The notes under the pieces were generated by a model. It was not told the DNA's origin and did no database searches. It saw only the letters and a program-made list of their open reading frames with translations. A stretch of DNA of 11,303 nt from Modestobacter sp. GTDB taxonomy: Bacteria > Actinomycetota > Actinomycetes > Mycobacteriales > Geodermatophilaceae. The position numbers were made by a program, and so were the translations under genes. The stretch spans positions 1 to 11,303 of the forward strand of contig JAOPWG010000278.1 of the NCBI GenBank assembly GCA_025965775.1, in the 5' to 3' direction. Numbering within the stretch: position 1 is the first letter of the stretch; the number at the start of each line of letters is the position of its first letter. Below are positions 1-7,557 of the stretch, one piece after another.

Positions 1-215
1 CCCTGCAGCAGGAACGCCTTGCCCTGGGCGACGTCGGCCAACTGCTGGCGCAGCGTGTCGACCTCGACCGGCGCGACGATGGGCGGCACCGTCTGCAGCG
101 TGGTGAGGACGGCGTCGAGTGCGCCGCGGTCGGGCCAGTCGGGCTGCTGGGCGGCGGGCAGCCCCCGCCACCGGTCCAGGTCCGGGACCACCTCGGCAGG
201 CTCAGGAAGACTCAC
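1..215 (-). CDS. aroG: Class II 3-deoxy-7-phosphoheptulonate (DAHP) synthase, N-terminal fragment
   Basis: The enzyme condenses phosphoenolpyruvate with erythrose 4-phosphate, the first step of the shikimate pathway, in the cytosol. Only the first 71 codons are present; the gene runs off the left edge. The visible protein has the N-terminal pattern of actinobacterial class II enzymes: a PAAQQPDWPD stretch (about residues 22-31), then TVPPIV, then QLADVAQGKAFLLQG ending at the edge. In the family this directly precedes the GGDCAE metal/substrate motif, which would lie outside the window. The GTG at 213-215 is the only start-type codon in frame between the phosphofructokinase stop and the conserved region, although no clear Shine-Dalgarno sequence precedes it. 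It lies 42 bp downstream of that gene on the same strand, so the two are probably co-transcribed. Family identity is recalled from similarity to the mycobacterial enzyme; no alignment was run. Confidence 0.87.
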   Translation of the reverse strand, partial: MSLPEPAEVVPDLDRWRGLPAAQQPDWPDRGALDAVLTTLQTVPPIVAPVEVDTLRQQLADVAQGKAFLLQ

Positions 216-257
216 GTGTCGAGGGTACGGCCGATGGTCGACGGCGCCGAAGGTCGG

Positions 258-1283
<1,026 letters not shown>

Positions 1284-1288
1284 GGACG

Positions 1289-1293
1289 CCTCC
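1289..1293 (-). promoter_or_regulatory. Ribosome binding site of the phosphofructokinase gene
   Basis: GGAGG on the minus strand, 5 nt before the ATG at 1283. It supports this start over any upstream extension of the reading frame. Confidence 0.7.
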
Positions 1294-1359
1294 GGGAAGC
1301 AGTGCCCGTGGTGCGGTGGTTGGTGCCGTCATGATGTCCTACCAGGCCGGTGAACAGGG

Positions 1360-2256
1360 ATGACGCGCGTCCTCGCTCTGACCGGGGTGACCGGCGCCCT
1401 CGGCGGCCGGACCGCCGCGCAGCTCGCCACGACCGCCGCCGGGGACGACATGGCCCTCCGGCTCGTCGTCCGTGACGCCGGCCGCGCGCCGCGCCTGCCC
1501 GGCGCCGAGGTGGTCGAGCTGCCCGGCGGCTACGCCGACGGGCCGGGGCTGACCGCCGCCCTGGCCGGCGTGCACACCCTGTTCCTGGTGTCCGCGGCCG
1601 AGGCCGAGGACCGGCTGACCCAGCACCTGACCGCGGTGGACGCCGCCGTGGCCGCCGGCGTCCGCCGGGTGGTCTACACGTCCTTCCTCGGTGCCGCGCC
1701 GGACGCCACCTTCACCCTCGCCCGGCAGCACGCCGCGACCGAGCAACGGCTGGCCACGTCCGGGATGCGCTGGACGGCGCTGCGCAACTCGATGTACGCC
1801 GACTTCGTGCCGTTCTTCGCCACCGTCGAGGACGGTCAGGTGGTGATCGCCGCCCCGGCCGGGGACGGCGCGGCCGGCTTCGTGGCCCGGGACGACTGCG
1901 CCGACGTCGCGGCTGCGGTGCTGCGCTCGGACGACCCGGCCGCAGACGGCCGTGCCCTGGACGTCACCGGACCCGAGGCGCTCACCCTCGCCGAGGCCGC
2001 CGCGGTGCTCGGGGAGGTGACCGCCCGGCCGGTCACCTACCGGCCGCAGACGGTGGAGGAGGCCTGGGCGACCCGCCGTCCCTCCGGTCACCCGGACTGG
2101 GAGGTGGAGGGCTGGGTGACCAGCTACACGGCGATCGCCGCCGGCGAGCTGGCCCGGGTGAGCGACGTCGTCCCGCAGCTCACCGGCCACCCGGCCCGGC
2201 CCCTGGCCGAGGTGCTGCGCAGCCATCCCGAGGGCCGGGCCCACCTGCGCACCTGA
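1360..2256 (+). CDS. NmrA-like / atypical SDR NAD(P)-binding oxidoreductase
   Basis: A 298-residue Rossmann-fold protein of the atypical short-chain dehydrogenase group (NmrA / quinone oxidoreductase 2-like). The N-terminus carries the glycine-rich dinucleotide loop TGVTGALGG (8-16). Arg38 in LVVRDAGR sits where NADPH-preferring members carry a basic residue. A YTSFLGA segment (106-112) and the ARQHAATEQ...LRNSMYADF region (121-149) match the usual layout of these proteins, which lack the classical YxxxK pair. The substrate cannot be told from sequence; relatives reduce quinones or act as redox sensors. The ATG at 1360 follows an in-frame TGA at 1351, so no longer start is possible. The ribosome site is weak (AGGG next to the start). 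It is divergent from pfkA with 76 bp between them and is followed after 93 bp by the P450, possibly in one transcript. Confidence 0.85.
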   Translation: MTRVLALTGVTGALGGRTAAQLATTAAGDDMALRLVVRDAGRAPRLPGAEVVELPGGYADGPGLTAALAGVHTLFLVSAAEAEDRLTQHLTAVDAAVAAGVRRVVYTSFLGAAPDATFTLARQHAATEQRLATSGMRWTALRNSMYADFVPFFATVEDGQVVIAAPAGDGAAGFVARDDCADVAAAVLRSDDPAADGRALDVTGPEALTLAEAAAVLGEVTARPVTYRPQTVEEAWATRRPSGHPDWEVEGWVTSYTAIAAGELARVSDVVPQLTGHPARPLAEVLRSHPEGRAHLRT

Positions 2257-2349
2257 CGCCGGGACGCGACGGGGGTGGGTGCGTCCGGGGAGGAGCGGTG
2301 CGAAGCTGGGGAGGGTCAGCACGGGGGTCTCGTCCCGGAAGAAGACATC

Positions 2350-3579
2350 ATGAGCGCACCCGCCGAGAAGCTCGCGGAACCCGACGTCCTGGCCGATCCC
2401 CATCCCGCCCTCGCCGCGTTGCGGGAGAGCGGGCCCGTGCAGCAGGTGGAGCTGCGCATGGGGGTGCCCGCCTGGATGGTCACCCGGTACGAGGACGTGC
2501 TGGCCGCGTTCTCCGACCCGCGGCTGAGCAACGACCCGCACCACGCCGAGGGGATCCTGGCCGAGGCCGTCCGGGGGGACTTCCTCAGCCGCAGCATGAT
2601 CGGCGTGGACCCGCCCGAGCACACCCGGCTGCGCCGGCTGGTGTCCCAGGCGTTCACCGCCCGCCGGGTGCAGGCGTTGCGGCCGCGCGTCGAGGAGATC
2701 ACCCGTGCCCTGCTGGACCGGATCGCCCCGCTCGGCCGGGCCGACCTGGTCGCGGAGTTCGCGCTGCCGCTGCCGGTCACGGTGATCGGCGAGCTGCTCG
2801 GTGTCCCCGAGGCGGACCGGGACCGCTTCCGGCGCTGGACCGACGAGATGCTCGACCGGCCCTTCGACGTGCGCAGCGACCTGCCCCAGGTGGAAGCGGC
2901 GCGCGAGCGCATGCACGGCTACCTCGCCGAGCTGCTGGCGAGCAAGCGCGCCGCCCCCGGTGACGACGTGCTGAGCGCGCTGGTGGAGGCCACCGACGAG
3001 GGCGAGCGGCTCGACGAGCAGGAACTGCTGGCGATGACCTTCCTGCTGCTGATCGCCGGCTACGTGACCACGGTCAGCCTGGTCGGCAGCGGCATGCTGG
3101 CGCTGCTGCGCCACCCCGACCAGCTGGACCGGCTGCGGGCGGACCCCGCACTGGTGCCCACCGCGGTCGAGGAGTTCCTCCGTTTCGACGGGCCGGTCAA
3201 CCCCGGGGTCACCCGTTACGCCACCGAGGACGTGGAGATCGGCGGGGTGGTGATCCCGCGCGGCGACGTCGTGCTGCTGGCCACCGCGGGTGCCGACCGG
3301 GACCCGGACCGCTTCCCCGACCCCGACCGGCTCGACGTCGGCGCCACCGACGCCGGGCACCTGGCCTTCGGCCACGGCGTGCACTACTGCCTGGGCGCCC
3401 CGCTGGCCCGGCTGGAGGCGCAGATCGCGTTCACCGCACTGCTGGAACGGCTGCCCGACCTGGCCCTCGACGTCCCGGTCGACCAGCTGCGCTGGACCGG
3501 CGGAGGCGTGCTGCGCGGCCTGCGCGAGCTGCCGGTCACCTTCACCCCCACGCGCCCACCGGGCGGGCACGTCAGCTGA
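2350..3579 (+). CDS. Cytochrome P450 (bacterial class I type)
   Basis: A soluble 409-residue heme monooxygenase of the usual bacterial length. Landmarks: C-helix region DPPEHTRLRRLVSQAF (87-102), I-helix AGYVTT (236-241), K-helix ExxR (Glu275 to Arg278) and the heme loop FGHGVHYCLG (340-349), with Cys347 as proximal thiolate ligand. The I-helix is unusual. Most bacterial P450s have AG-x-(E/D)-T-T, in which the acid before the threonine takes part in proton delivery; here that position is Val239 (GTG at 3064-3066). The second threonine is kept, so the protein may still bind and activate oxygen, but perhaps atypically. No ferredoxin or ferredoxin reductase gene lies nearby, so redox partners must be encoded elsewhere. 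The ATG at 2350 starts the natural MSAPAEKLAEPDVLADPHP N-terminus; a GTG at 2275 would add 25 residues of low-complexity translation. The substrate is unknown. Confidence 0.95.
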   Translation: MSAPAEKLAEPDVLADPHPALAALRESGPVQQVELRMGVPAWMVTRYEDVLAAFSDPRLSNDPHHAEGILAEAVRGDFLSRSMIGVDPPEHTRLRRLVSQAFTARRVQALRPRVEEITRALLDRIAPLGRADLVAEFALPLPVTVIGELLGVPEADRDRFRRWTDEMLDRPFDVRSDLPQVEAARERMHGYLAELLASKRAAPGDDVLSALVEATDEGERLDEQELLAMTFLLLIAGYVTTVSLVGSGMLALLRHPDQLDRLRADPALVPTAVEEFLRFDGPVNPGVTRYATEDVEIGGVVIPRGDVVLLATAGADRDPDRFPDPDRLDVGATDAGHLAFGHGVHYCLGAPLARLEAQIAFTALLERLPDLALDVPVDQLRWTGGGVLRGLRELPVTFTPTRPPGGHVS

Positions 3580-3642
3580 CCGCCGCGGGCCGGCCGGGCG
3601 GCCACATTTACGGACTCCATCGTCCATATCGGCGCGACGGCT

Positions 3643-3650
3643 GCCGATGA
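3643..3650 (+). promoter_or_regulatory. Candidate flagellar-sigma (FliA-type) -10 element
   Basis: GCCGATGA differs at one position from the GCCGATAA -10 sequence used by FliA/WhiG-type sigma factors. It lies 53 nt before the chemoreceptor start, in an unusually AT-containing stretch (3604-3630) of an otherwise GC-rich region. No convincing TAAA or CTCA -35 box is present at the usual 15-17 nt spacing, so this is only a candidate. Confidence 0.3.
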
Positions 3651-3688
3651 GAGACCGCGATGGCGGTGCACGGCCGTTGACGACGAAC

Positions 3689-3695
3689 GAGGGAG
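3689..3695 (+). promoter_or_regulatory. Ribosome binding site supporting a TTG start
   Basis: GAGGGAG lies 7 nt before the TTG at 3703. It is the main reason to accept TTG as the start of the chemoreceptor; no upstream ATG or GTG in frame was found back to 3661. Confidence 0.6.
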
Positions 3696-3702
3696 CTCGG
3701 CC

Positions 3703-5820
3703 TTGCACTGGGGGATCAGGACCAAGGTGGTCGCACTCGCCGTCGCCTGCATCGCGGCGACGGGCGTCGCGTTGGTGGGCGTCAGCGCGTGGCAGAGCGG
3801 CGCGTTCGCCGATGCCGCGCAGACCGACGTCGACCAGTTGGTCGACGACAGCGTCGCCCGGGTCGCCGACGGCGTCTACGACGTCGTGTCCACGCAGGGC
3901 GACTCCACGGCGGCCGCGCTGGCCACCGACATGAACGTCGCGCAGTACGTGGCCCAGGAGTCCGGCGGCCTGACCGTCGCGTCGGCCAGCCGGGGCACGG
4001 TCGCCTGGGACGCGACGAACCAGGTCAGTGGTGAGGTCACCCCGGTCGCGCTCCCCCGCCTCATGGCCGGCGGCACCTGGCTGGGGAAGAACGCCGACCC
4101 GAACGTGGCCAGCCCCGTGGTCGACCAGGTCCGGTCGCTCGTCGGCGCCACCGCGACGGTCTTCCAGCGCATCCCCGGCAGCGGCAACATGCTGCGCGTC
4201 GCCACCAACGTCATCGGCGCCTCGGGCAACCGGGCGATCGGGACCTACATCCCCGAGAAGGGTGCGGACGGCACGCCGAACGCCGTGGTCGCCGCCGTCC
4301 TGGCCGGCAAGGCCTACAACGGCACGGCACTGGTGGTCGACTCCTGGTACGTCACCAGCTACGCCCCGCTGTTCGACAGCACGGGTGGCGTGGTCGGGAT
4401 GATCTACGTGGGTGTGAAGCAGGAGAACCTGCCCGCGCTGCGGCAGAGCCTGCAGAAGACCAGCGCCGGAGAGCACGGCACCCTCTGGGTGCTCGGCGGC
4501 ACCGGCGACCGGGCCGGCACCGTGCTGGTCAGCAAGGACGGCAGCGGCGACGGCACCTCCCTGCTCGGCGCCACCGACGCCGACGGCAAGGCCCACATCC
4601 GGGAGATCGTGGCCGCCGCGACCTCGCTGACCGACGGGGCGCAGGCGACGGTCCGCTACCGGGACGCCGCCACCGGTCGGCACACCGTGCAGGTCGCGTA
4701 CTACGCCCCCTGGGACTGGGTGATCGCCGTCGACGCCCAGGACAGTGATGCCGCCGGCCCGATCGACCGGCTCACCGACGGGCGCCGGGGCATGGTCACC
4801 GCCCTGGTCGTGGCCGCTCTGCTCGTGGCCGCGGCCGGTGTTGCCCTGGCCTGGTGGCTGGGCCGCCGCATCACCTCGCCGCTGGAGGTGCTGCGCCACC
4901 GGATGGCCGAGATCGCCGACGGCGAGGGGGACCTCACGCAGCGCGTCGACGACTCCGCCCAGGACGAGGTCGGCGAGCTGGCCGGGGCGTTCAACCGGTT
5001 CGTGGACAAGGTGGCCGGCACCATCCGGGAGATCGGGCAGTGCGCCGCCTCGCTGGCCACGTCCGCGTCCGAGGTCGCCCGGGTCGCCGAGGGACTCAGC
5101 GAGCGGGCCGGCCGCAGCCGTGACCAGGCGCGCTCCGCCCGGACGGCGGCCGCCGACATCAGCTCCGGGGTCTCCTCGGCCGCGGCCGGCGCCGGGCAGA
5201 TGGGCGCCTCGATCCGGGAGATCGCCCGCAGCGCCACCGACGCGGCGAACGTGGGGCGCGGGGCCGTGGACCTGGCTGCCTCGACCGAGAGCGCGATCGC
5301 GGCGCTGGGGGCGAGCTCGGCGGAGATCAGCGACGTGGTGAAGGTGATCTCCGCCGTCGCCGAGCAGACCAACCTGCTGGCGCTCAACGCCACCATCGAG
5401 GCGGCACGGGCCGGGGAGGCGGGCAAGGGCTTCGCCGTCGTGGCCACCGAGGTCAAGGAGCTGGCCCAGGAGGCGTCCCGGGCCAGCGAGGGGATCCAGC
5501 AGCGGGTGCAGTCGATCCAGGCCGACACCAGTACCGCCGTCGGCTCGATCAGTCGGATCCTCGGCGTCATCCGGGAGATGAACGACCACCAGACGACCAT
5601 CGCCAGCGCGGTGGAGGAGCAGACGGCGGTCACCCAGGAACTGGGACGCAGCGTCACCTCGGTCGCCGACGGCGCCAGCTCGGTGACCGGGACGATGACT
5701 GCGGTGAGCGCCGACGCCGACCGCACCGCCGCGGACGTCGACTCGGCACGCACCGCGGCGCGGGAGCTGGACGCGCTCTCCGGCCGGCTCACCCGGTTGA
5801 TCGGGGTCTTCACGGTCTGA
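3703..5820 (+). CDS. Methyl-accepting chemotaxis protein with extracellular Cache domain
   Basis: A 705-residue transmembrane chemoreceptor that passes ligand occupancy to the CheA/CheW array. Layout: short cytoplasmic N-terminus, TM1 about 8-30, extracellular sensor about 31-362 resembling a Cache_3-Cache_2 region (e.g. YIPEKGADGTPNAVV, SWYVTSYAPLFD, VGMIYVGVK, then YYAPWDWVIAVDA), TM2 about 363-387, HAMP about 387-440, and a helical signalling domain to the C-terminus. The signalling hairpin tip EQTNLLALNATIEAARAGEAGKGF (split at 554-577) is nearly invariant in the family and makes the call firm. The protein ends in LIGVFTV and lacks the NWETF-type C-terminal tether for CheR/CheB. The start is TTG, supported by GAGGGAG. 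No other chemotaxis or flagellar genes are in the window, so it is an orphan receptor that must signal to components elsewhere. The ligand is unknown; Cache receptors often sense small organic acids or amines. Confidence 0.96.
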   Translation: MHWGIRTKVVALAVACIAATGVALVGVSAWQSGAFADAAQTDVDQLVDDSVARVADGVYDVVSTQGDSTAAALATDMNVAQYVAQESGGLTVASASRGTVAWDATNQVSGEVTPVALPRLMAGGTWLGKNADPNVASPVVDQVRSLVGATATVFQRIPGSGNMLRVATNVIGASGNRAIGTYIPEKGADGTPNAVVAAVLAGKAYNGTALVVDSWYVTSYAPLFDSTGGVVGMIYVGVKQENLPALRQSLQKTSAGEHGTLWVLGGTGDRAGTVLVSKDGSGDGTSLLGATDADGKAHIREIVAAATSLTDGAQATVRYRDAATGRHTVQVAYYAPWDWVIAVDAQDSDAAGPIDRLTDGRRGMVTALVVAALLVAAAGVALAWWLGRRITSPLEVLRHRMAEIADGEGDLTQRVDDSAQDEVGELAGAFNRFVDKVAGTIREIGQCAASLATSASEVARVAEGLSERAGRSRDQARSARTAAADISSGVSSAAAGAGQMGASIREIARSATDAANVGRGAVDLAASTESAIAALGASSAEISDVVKVISAVAEQTNLLALNATIEAARAGEAGKGFAVVATEVKELAQEASRASEGIQQRVQSIQADTSTAVGSISRILGVIREMNDHQTTIASAVEEQTAVTQELGRSVTSVADGASSVTGTMTAVSADADRTAADVDSARTAARELDALSGRLTRLIGVFTV

Positions 5821-5835
5821 GAAAGGACCCCTCCC

Positions 5836-5874
5836 GGCCCCCTTCGCAGGCTCGGGGACGCCAGCGAGGGGGCC
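5836..5874. terminator. GC-rich hairpin between convergent genes, probable bidirectional terminator
   Basis: Arms GGCCCCCTTCGC (5836-5847) and GCGAGGGGGCC (5864-5874) form 11 base pairs with one bulged T at 5844 and a 16-nt loop. The loop can pair three further bases. It sits 15 bp after the chemoreceptor stop and 19 bp from the RNase AS stop on the other strand. No clear U-tract follows, as is common in high-GC actinobacteria. Confidence 0.6.
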
Positions 5875-5886
5875 ACGACGGGCCAT

Positions 5887-5903
5887 CGGCAGCTCAGCTG
5901 CCG
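5887..5903. terminator. Small palindrome over the RNase AS stop codon
   Basis: CGGCAGCT (5887-5894) and AGCTGCCG (5896-5903) are perfect inverted repeats around one base and include the stop codon of RNase AS. In RNA it would form a 6-bp stem with a 5-nt loop. It may add to the neighbouring terminator, or may simply be chance in GC-rich coding sequence. Confidence 0.3.
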
Positions 5904-6385
5904 GCGGCCGCCATCACCCGCCAGCGCTGCAGGTTGTACCGGGCGTCGACGAGCGCGTCGTGCGTGCCGCCGGGCTTGGGCGGCAGCTCGGGCCGGCCGA
6001 CGTCGTCCCAGCGCTGGCGCAGCTCGCGGGTGAACCGCGGGATGGGCCGGGGCAGGGCCGGCATCGCCCCCCACAGCTGGGCCAGGGCGACGTGGTCGTA
6101 GGCGGCGAACCAGGCCCACAGCTCGATCTCCTCACCGGGCGCGGTGAGGAAGGACAGCAGGTCCTCCCGGATGCGCTGCCGGCTGCGCCAGGCCTTGTCC
6201 GCCGGTGGTGGCAACTGGTCGAGCACGTTGCGGCGCACCCACGGGATCGCCTTGTCCGGGTCGAACTCGGTGCTGACGGCGTAGAACTCCCGACCGGTCT
6301 CGTCGACCACCCCGATCGATACCAGGTCGATGCTTCTGCCGTCCTCGATGAACTCGGTGTCGTAGAAGAACCGCCGCACGCTCAC
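5894..6385 (-). CDS. RNase AS, polyadenylate-specific 3'-5' exoribonuclease (DEDDh family)
   Basis: A 163-residue protein closely matching the mycobacterial RNase AS (Rv2179c type), which degrades adenylate-rich RNA 3' ends in the cytosol. The DEDDh catalytic residues are visible: Asp9 and Glu11 in FFYDTEF, Asp97 in AAYDHVAL, and His142 and Asp147 in HDALVDAR. The family-typical ISIGVV-like segment (LVSIGVVDETGREFYAVSTEFD, 21-42) and PRFTRELRQRW (116-126) are intact. The frame stays open upstream to 6496, but that extension would be encoded by a hairpin and is not conserved in character. I place the start at GTG 6385, with GTG 6379 (giving MRRFFYDTEF, as in mycobacteria) as an equally possible choice. 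In mycobacteria this gene neighbours the class II DAHP synthase gene; here about 5.7 kb separates their starts. It is convergent with the chemoreceptor. Confidence 0.92.
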   Translation of the reverse strand: MSVRRFFYDTEFIEDGRSIDLVSIGVVDETGREFYAVSTEFDPDKAIPWVRRNVLDQLPPPADKAWRSRQRIREDLLSFLTAPGEEIELWAWFAAYDHVALAQLWGAMPALPRPIPRFTRELRQRWDDVGRPELPPKPGGTHDALVDARYNLQRWRVMAAAGS

Positions 6386-6462
6386 CGGGTCACCGTAGGC
6401 GAACGGACGACAGCGCCGGCCGCCCAGCCGATCAGCCGGTGACGTCCCGACTGCCCCCAGGT

Positions 6463-6502
6463 CTTGTGGTGTCCCCCGCGCTCCTGCGGGGGACACCGCA
6501 AG
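6463..6502. repeat. Strong 17-bp stem-loop in the intergenic region
   Basis: Arms CTTGTGGTGTCCCCCGC (6463-6479) and GCGGGGGACACCGCAAG (6486-6502) pair along all 17 positions except one, around a 6-nt loop. The odd pair is T6467/G6498: a U-G wobble in plus-strand RNA but a C/A mismatch in minus-strand RNA. It lies downstream of the SDR at 6539-7438 and upstream of RNase AS, both minus strand. It could be a terminator/attenuator separating them or a copy of a dispersed palindromic repeat. There is no U-tract. Confidence 0.65.
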
Positions 6503-6511
6503 AGCAGGGAC

Positions 6512-6539
6512 AACACCGCACGAGCGCCCGGGCGGTGTT
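6512..6539 (-). terminator. Hairpin at the SDR stop codon, possible terminator
   Basis: AACACCGC (6512-6519) and GCGGTGTT (6532-6539) form an 8-bp stem with a 12-nt loop. The stem touches the SDR stop codon (6539-6541). Together with the larger stem-loop at 6463-6502 it would make a tandem terminator for the SDR transcript. The arm also forms part of a near-direct repeat: 6493-6505 and 6513-6525 match at 12 of 13 bases. Confidence 0.4.
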
Positions 6540-7438
6540 CAGCCCGCGCGTCGGTTCTCCACCGAATTCGCGCCGAACTCGCGCCCCTGCAGCGCGGCGA
6601 TCTCGCGCTCCAGCCGGGGCACCGCGGTCCTCGCCTGGGCGAGCACCAGCTTCTCCCCCAGGACCCCGGTCACGACCTGCCGCCAGGCGGCCACCATCCC
6701 GACCGACCGGGGGACGAAGACCCGCCGGCCGCGTCCCTCCAGGTTCGCCAGCAGGGCATCGGCGCAGTCGCCGACCGAGGTGTAGGCGCCCAGCGGCCCG
6801 GGGAGCCGCTTCAGGGTCTCGGCGAACGTGGGCAGCGCGGTCTTGGTGTCGCGCACCAGGTCGGTGTCGATCCAGGCCGGGTGCGCGCTGCCGACGGTGA
6901 TCCCGCGGTGGGCGACCTCCAGTCGCAGCACGTCGCCGAAGCGCTCCAGCCCGGCCTTGGCCGCGCAGTAGGCGCTCATCCCCGGCAGGACGGTGAACGC
7001 CGCCGCCGAGCTGACCAGCAGCAGGTGCCCCCGGCTCTCCGTGAGCGCCGGCAGCGCGGCCCGCGCGGTGAGCATGGCGCCGATCAGGTTGACCTCGATG
7101 GTCCGCGACAGCGACCGCGCCGAGGCGGTCGCCACCGTGGTCAGGGGTGCGATGCCGGCGTTGGCCACCACGACGTCCAGCCCGCCGAAGGTGTCCACGG
7201 TCCGCTGCACGGCGACGTCGAGGGCCTCGGGGTCGGTGACGTCGGCCTCCACCCACAGGTGCTCCGGGCCGAGCTCGGCGGCGACCTCCGCCAGCAGCTC
7301 CGGCTCCAGGCCGACCAGCGCGACGCGGGCCCCCCGGGCGGCGGCCCTGCGGGCGAGCTCGGCGCCGATCCCCCGGGCCGCCCCGGTGATCAGGACCGAC
7401 CGGCCGGTGAGAGGGGTGGTGGGACGGGAGCGCGCCAT
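6539..7438 (-). CDS. Classical short-chain dehydrogenase/reductase
   Basis: A 299-residue classical SDR oxidoreductase. Visible: cofactor loop TGAARGIG (18-25), ADVTD (65-69), NAG (93-95), Asn117 and catalytic Ser144, Tyr157 and Lys161 in SAYCAAK. It is longer than the 250-residue core because of an extra C-terminal helical region (about 205-299), as seen in SDRs paired with flavin monooxygenases such as those of mycobacterial mymA-type clusters. The ATG at 7438 has GGAGG (7445-7449) 6 nt upstream. It is divergent from the monooxygenase across a 119-bp region with two palindromic operators, so both are likely controlled by the same repressor. The probable role is interconverting an alcohol and the ketone used by the monooxygenase; this comes from context, as the substrate is not readable. 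Confidence 0.92.
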   Translation of the reverse strand: MARSRPTTPLTGRSVLITGAARGIGAELARRAAARGARVALVGLEPELLAEVAAELGPEHLWVEADVTDPEALDVAVQRTVDTFGGLDVVVANAGIAPLTTVATASARSLSRTIEVNLIGAMLTARAALPALTESRGHLLLVSSAAAFTVLPGMSAYCAAKAGLERFGDVLRLEVAHRGITVGSAHPAWIDTDLVRDTKTALPTFAETLKRLPGPLGAYTSVGDCADALLANLEGRGRRVFVPRSVGMVAAWRQVVTGVLGEKLVLAQARTAVPRLEREIAALQGREFGANSVENRRAG

Positions 7439-7476
7439 CGCGGTCCTCCAGGGGATCGGCTCGGGTCGAGCTGGTC

Positions 7477-7497
7477 GTGTTGAGCAGTGCTCAACAC
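7477..7497. promoter_or_regulatory. Palindromic operator 1 in the divergent promoter region
   Basis: Perfect inverted repeat with 10-bp arms GTGTTGAGCA and TGCTCAACAC around a single central base (7487). Symmetry and size fit a TetR-family dimer site. It overlaps the candidate -35 box of the rightward promoter. The likely binder is the TetR protein encoded at 10100-10675. Confidence 0.75.
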
Positions 7498-7508
7498 CGT
7501 TGTAGCTT
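7480..7508 (+). promoter_or_regulatory. Candidate promoter for the monooxygenase operon
   Basis: TTGAGC (7480-7485) and TAGCTT (7503-7508) are separated by 17 nt and resemble -35 and -10 boxes of the housekeeping sigma factor (4 of 6 positions for TTGACA; TAnnnT kept). Transcription would begin near 7515, inside operator 2, about 43 nt before the GTG start. Confidence 0.45.
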
Positions 7509-7527
7509 GTTGAGCACTGCTCAGCAA
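7499..7527 (-). promoter_or_regulatory. Candidate promoter for the divergent SDR
   Basis: On the minus strand TTGCTG (7527-7522) and TACAAC (7504-7499) are spaced by 17 nt. The -35 box falls inside operator 2 and the predicted start lies inside operator 1, mirroring the rightward promoter. The two -10 boxes overlap by two bases. Confidence 0.38.
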
Positions 7528-7529
7528 GC
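7505..7529. promoter_or_regulatory. Palindromic operator 2 in the divergent promoter region
   Basis: Arms GCTTGTTGAGCA (7505-7516) and TGCTCAGCAAGC (7518-7529) flank one central base and pair at 11 of 12 positions (7510/7524 is the exception). It shares the core TTGAGCA-n-TGCTCA with operator 1. The centres are 30 bp apart, about three helical turns, so two repressor dimers would sit on the same face of the DNA. Confidence 0.75.
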
Positions 7530-7544
7530 CGAGTGCCATCAGCG

Positions 7545-7550
7545 AAGGAG
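7545..7550 (+). promoter_or_regulatory. Ribosome binding site of the monooxygenase gene
   Basis: AAGGAG, 7 nt before the GTG at 7558. It decides the start: the frame is open back to a TTG at 7477, but that extension would translate the operator region. Confidence 0.75.
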
Positions 7551-7557
7551 CCGATCG

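Noticed and set aside
1284..1359. Divergent promoters between pfkA and the NmrA-like SDR
   Set aside because: CATGAT at 1330-1335 is a weak -10 match without a -35 box at proper spacing; nothing firm enough to annotate.
2275..2349. N-terminal extension of the P450 to GTG 2275
   Set aside because: The added 25 residues look like translated intergenic sequence, and family members start near the ATG at 2350.
1339..5886. A 1515-codon open frame on the minus strand
   Set aside because: It lies opposite the SDR, the P450 and most of the chemoreceptor, all with clear family motifs. Its translation is Arg/Gly/His-rich low complexity, a normal by-product of GC-rich third positions.
4701..6119. A 472-codon minus-strand open frame crossing the chemoreceptor/RNase AS boundary
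   Set aside because: It runs opposite the chemoreceptor signalling domain and in another frame of RNase AS, with no recognisable motif.
6386..6496. N-terminal extension of RNase AS up to 6496
   Set aside because: The extra residues would be encoded by the stem-loop, and the family begins at the FFYDTEF segment; GTG 6385 or 6379 is better.
7477..7557. N-terminal extension of the monooxygenase to 7477
   Set aside because: It would translate both operators and the candidate promoter; GTG 7558 has a strong AAGGAG site.
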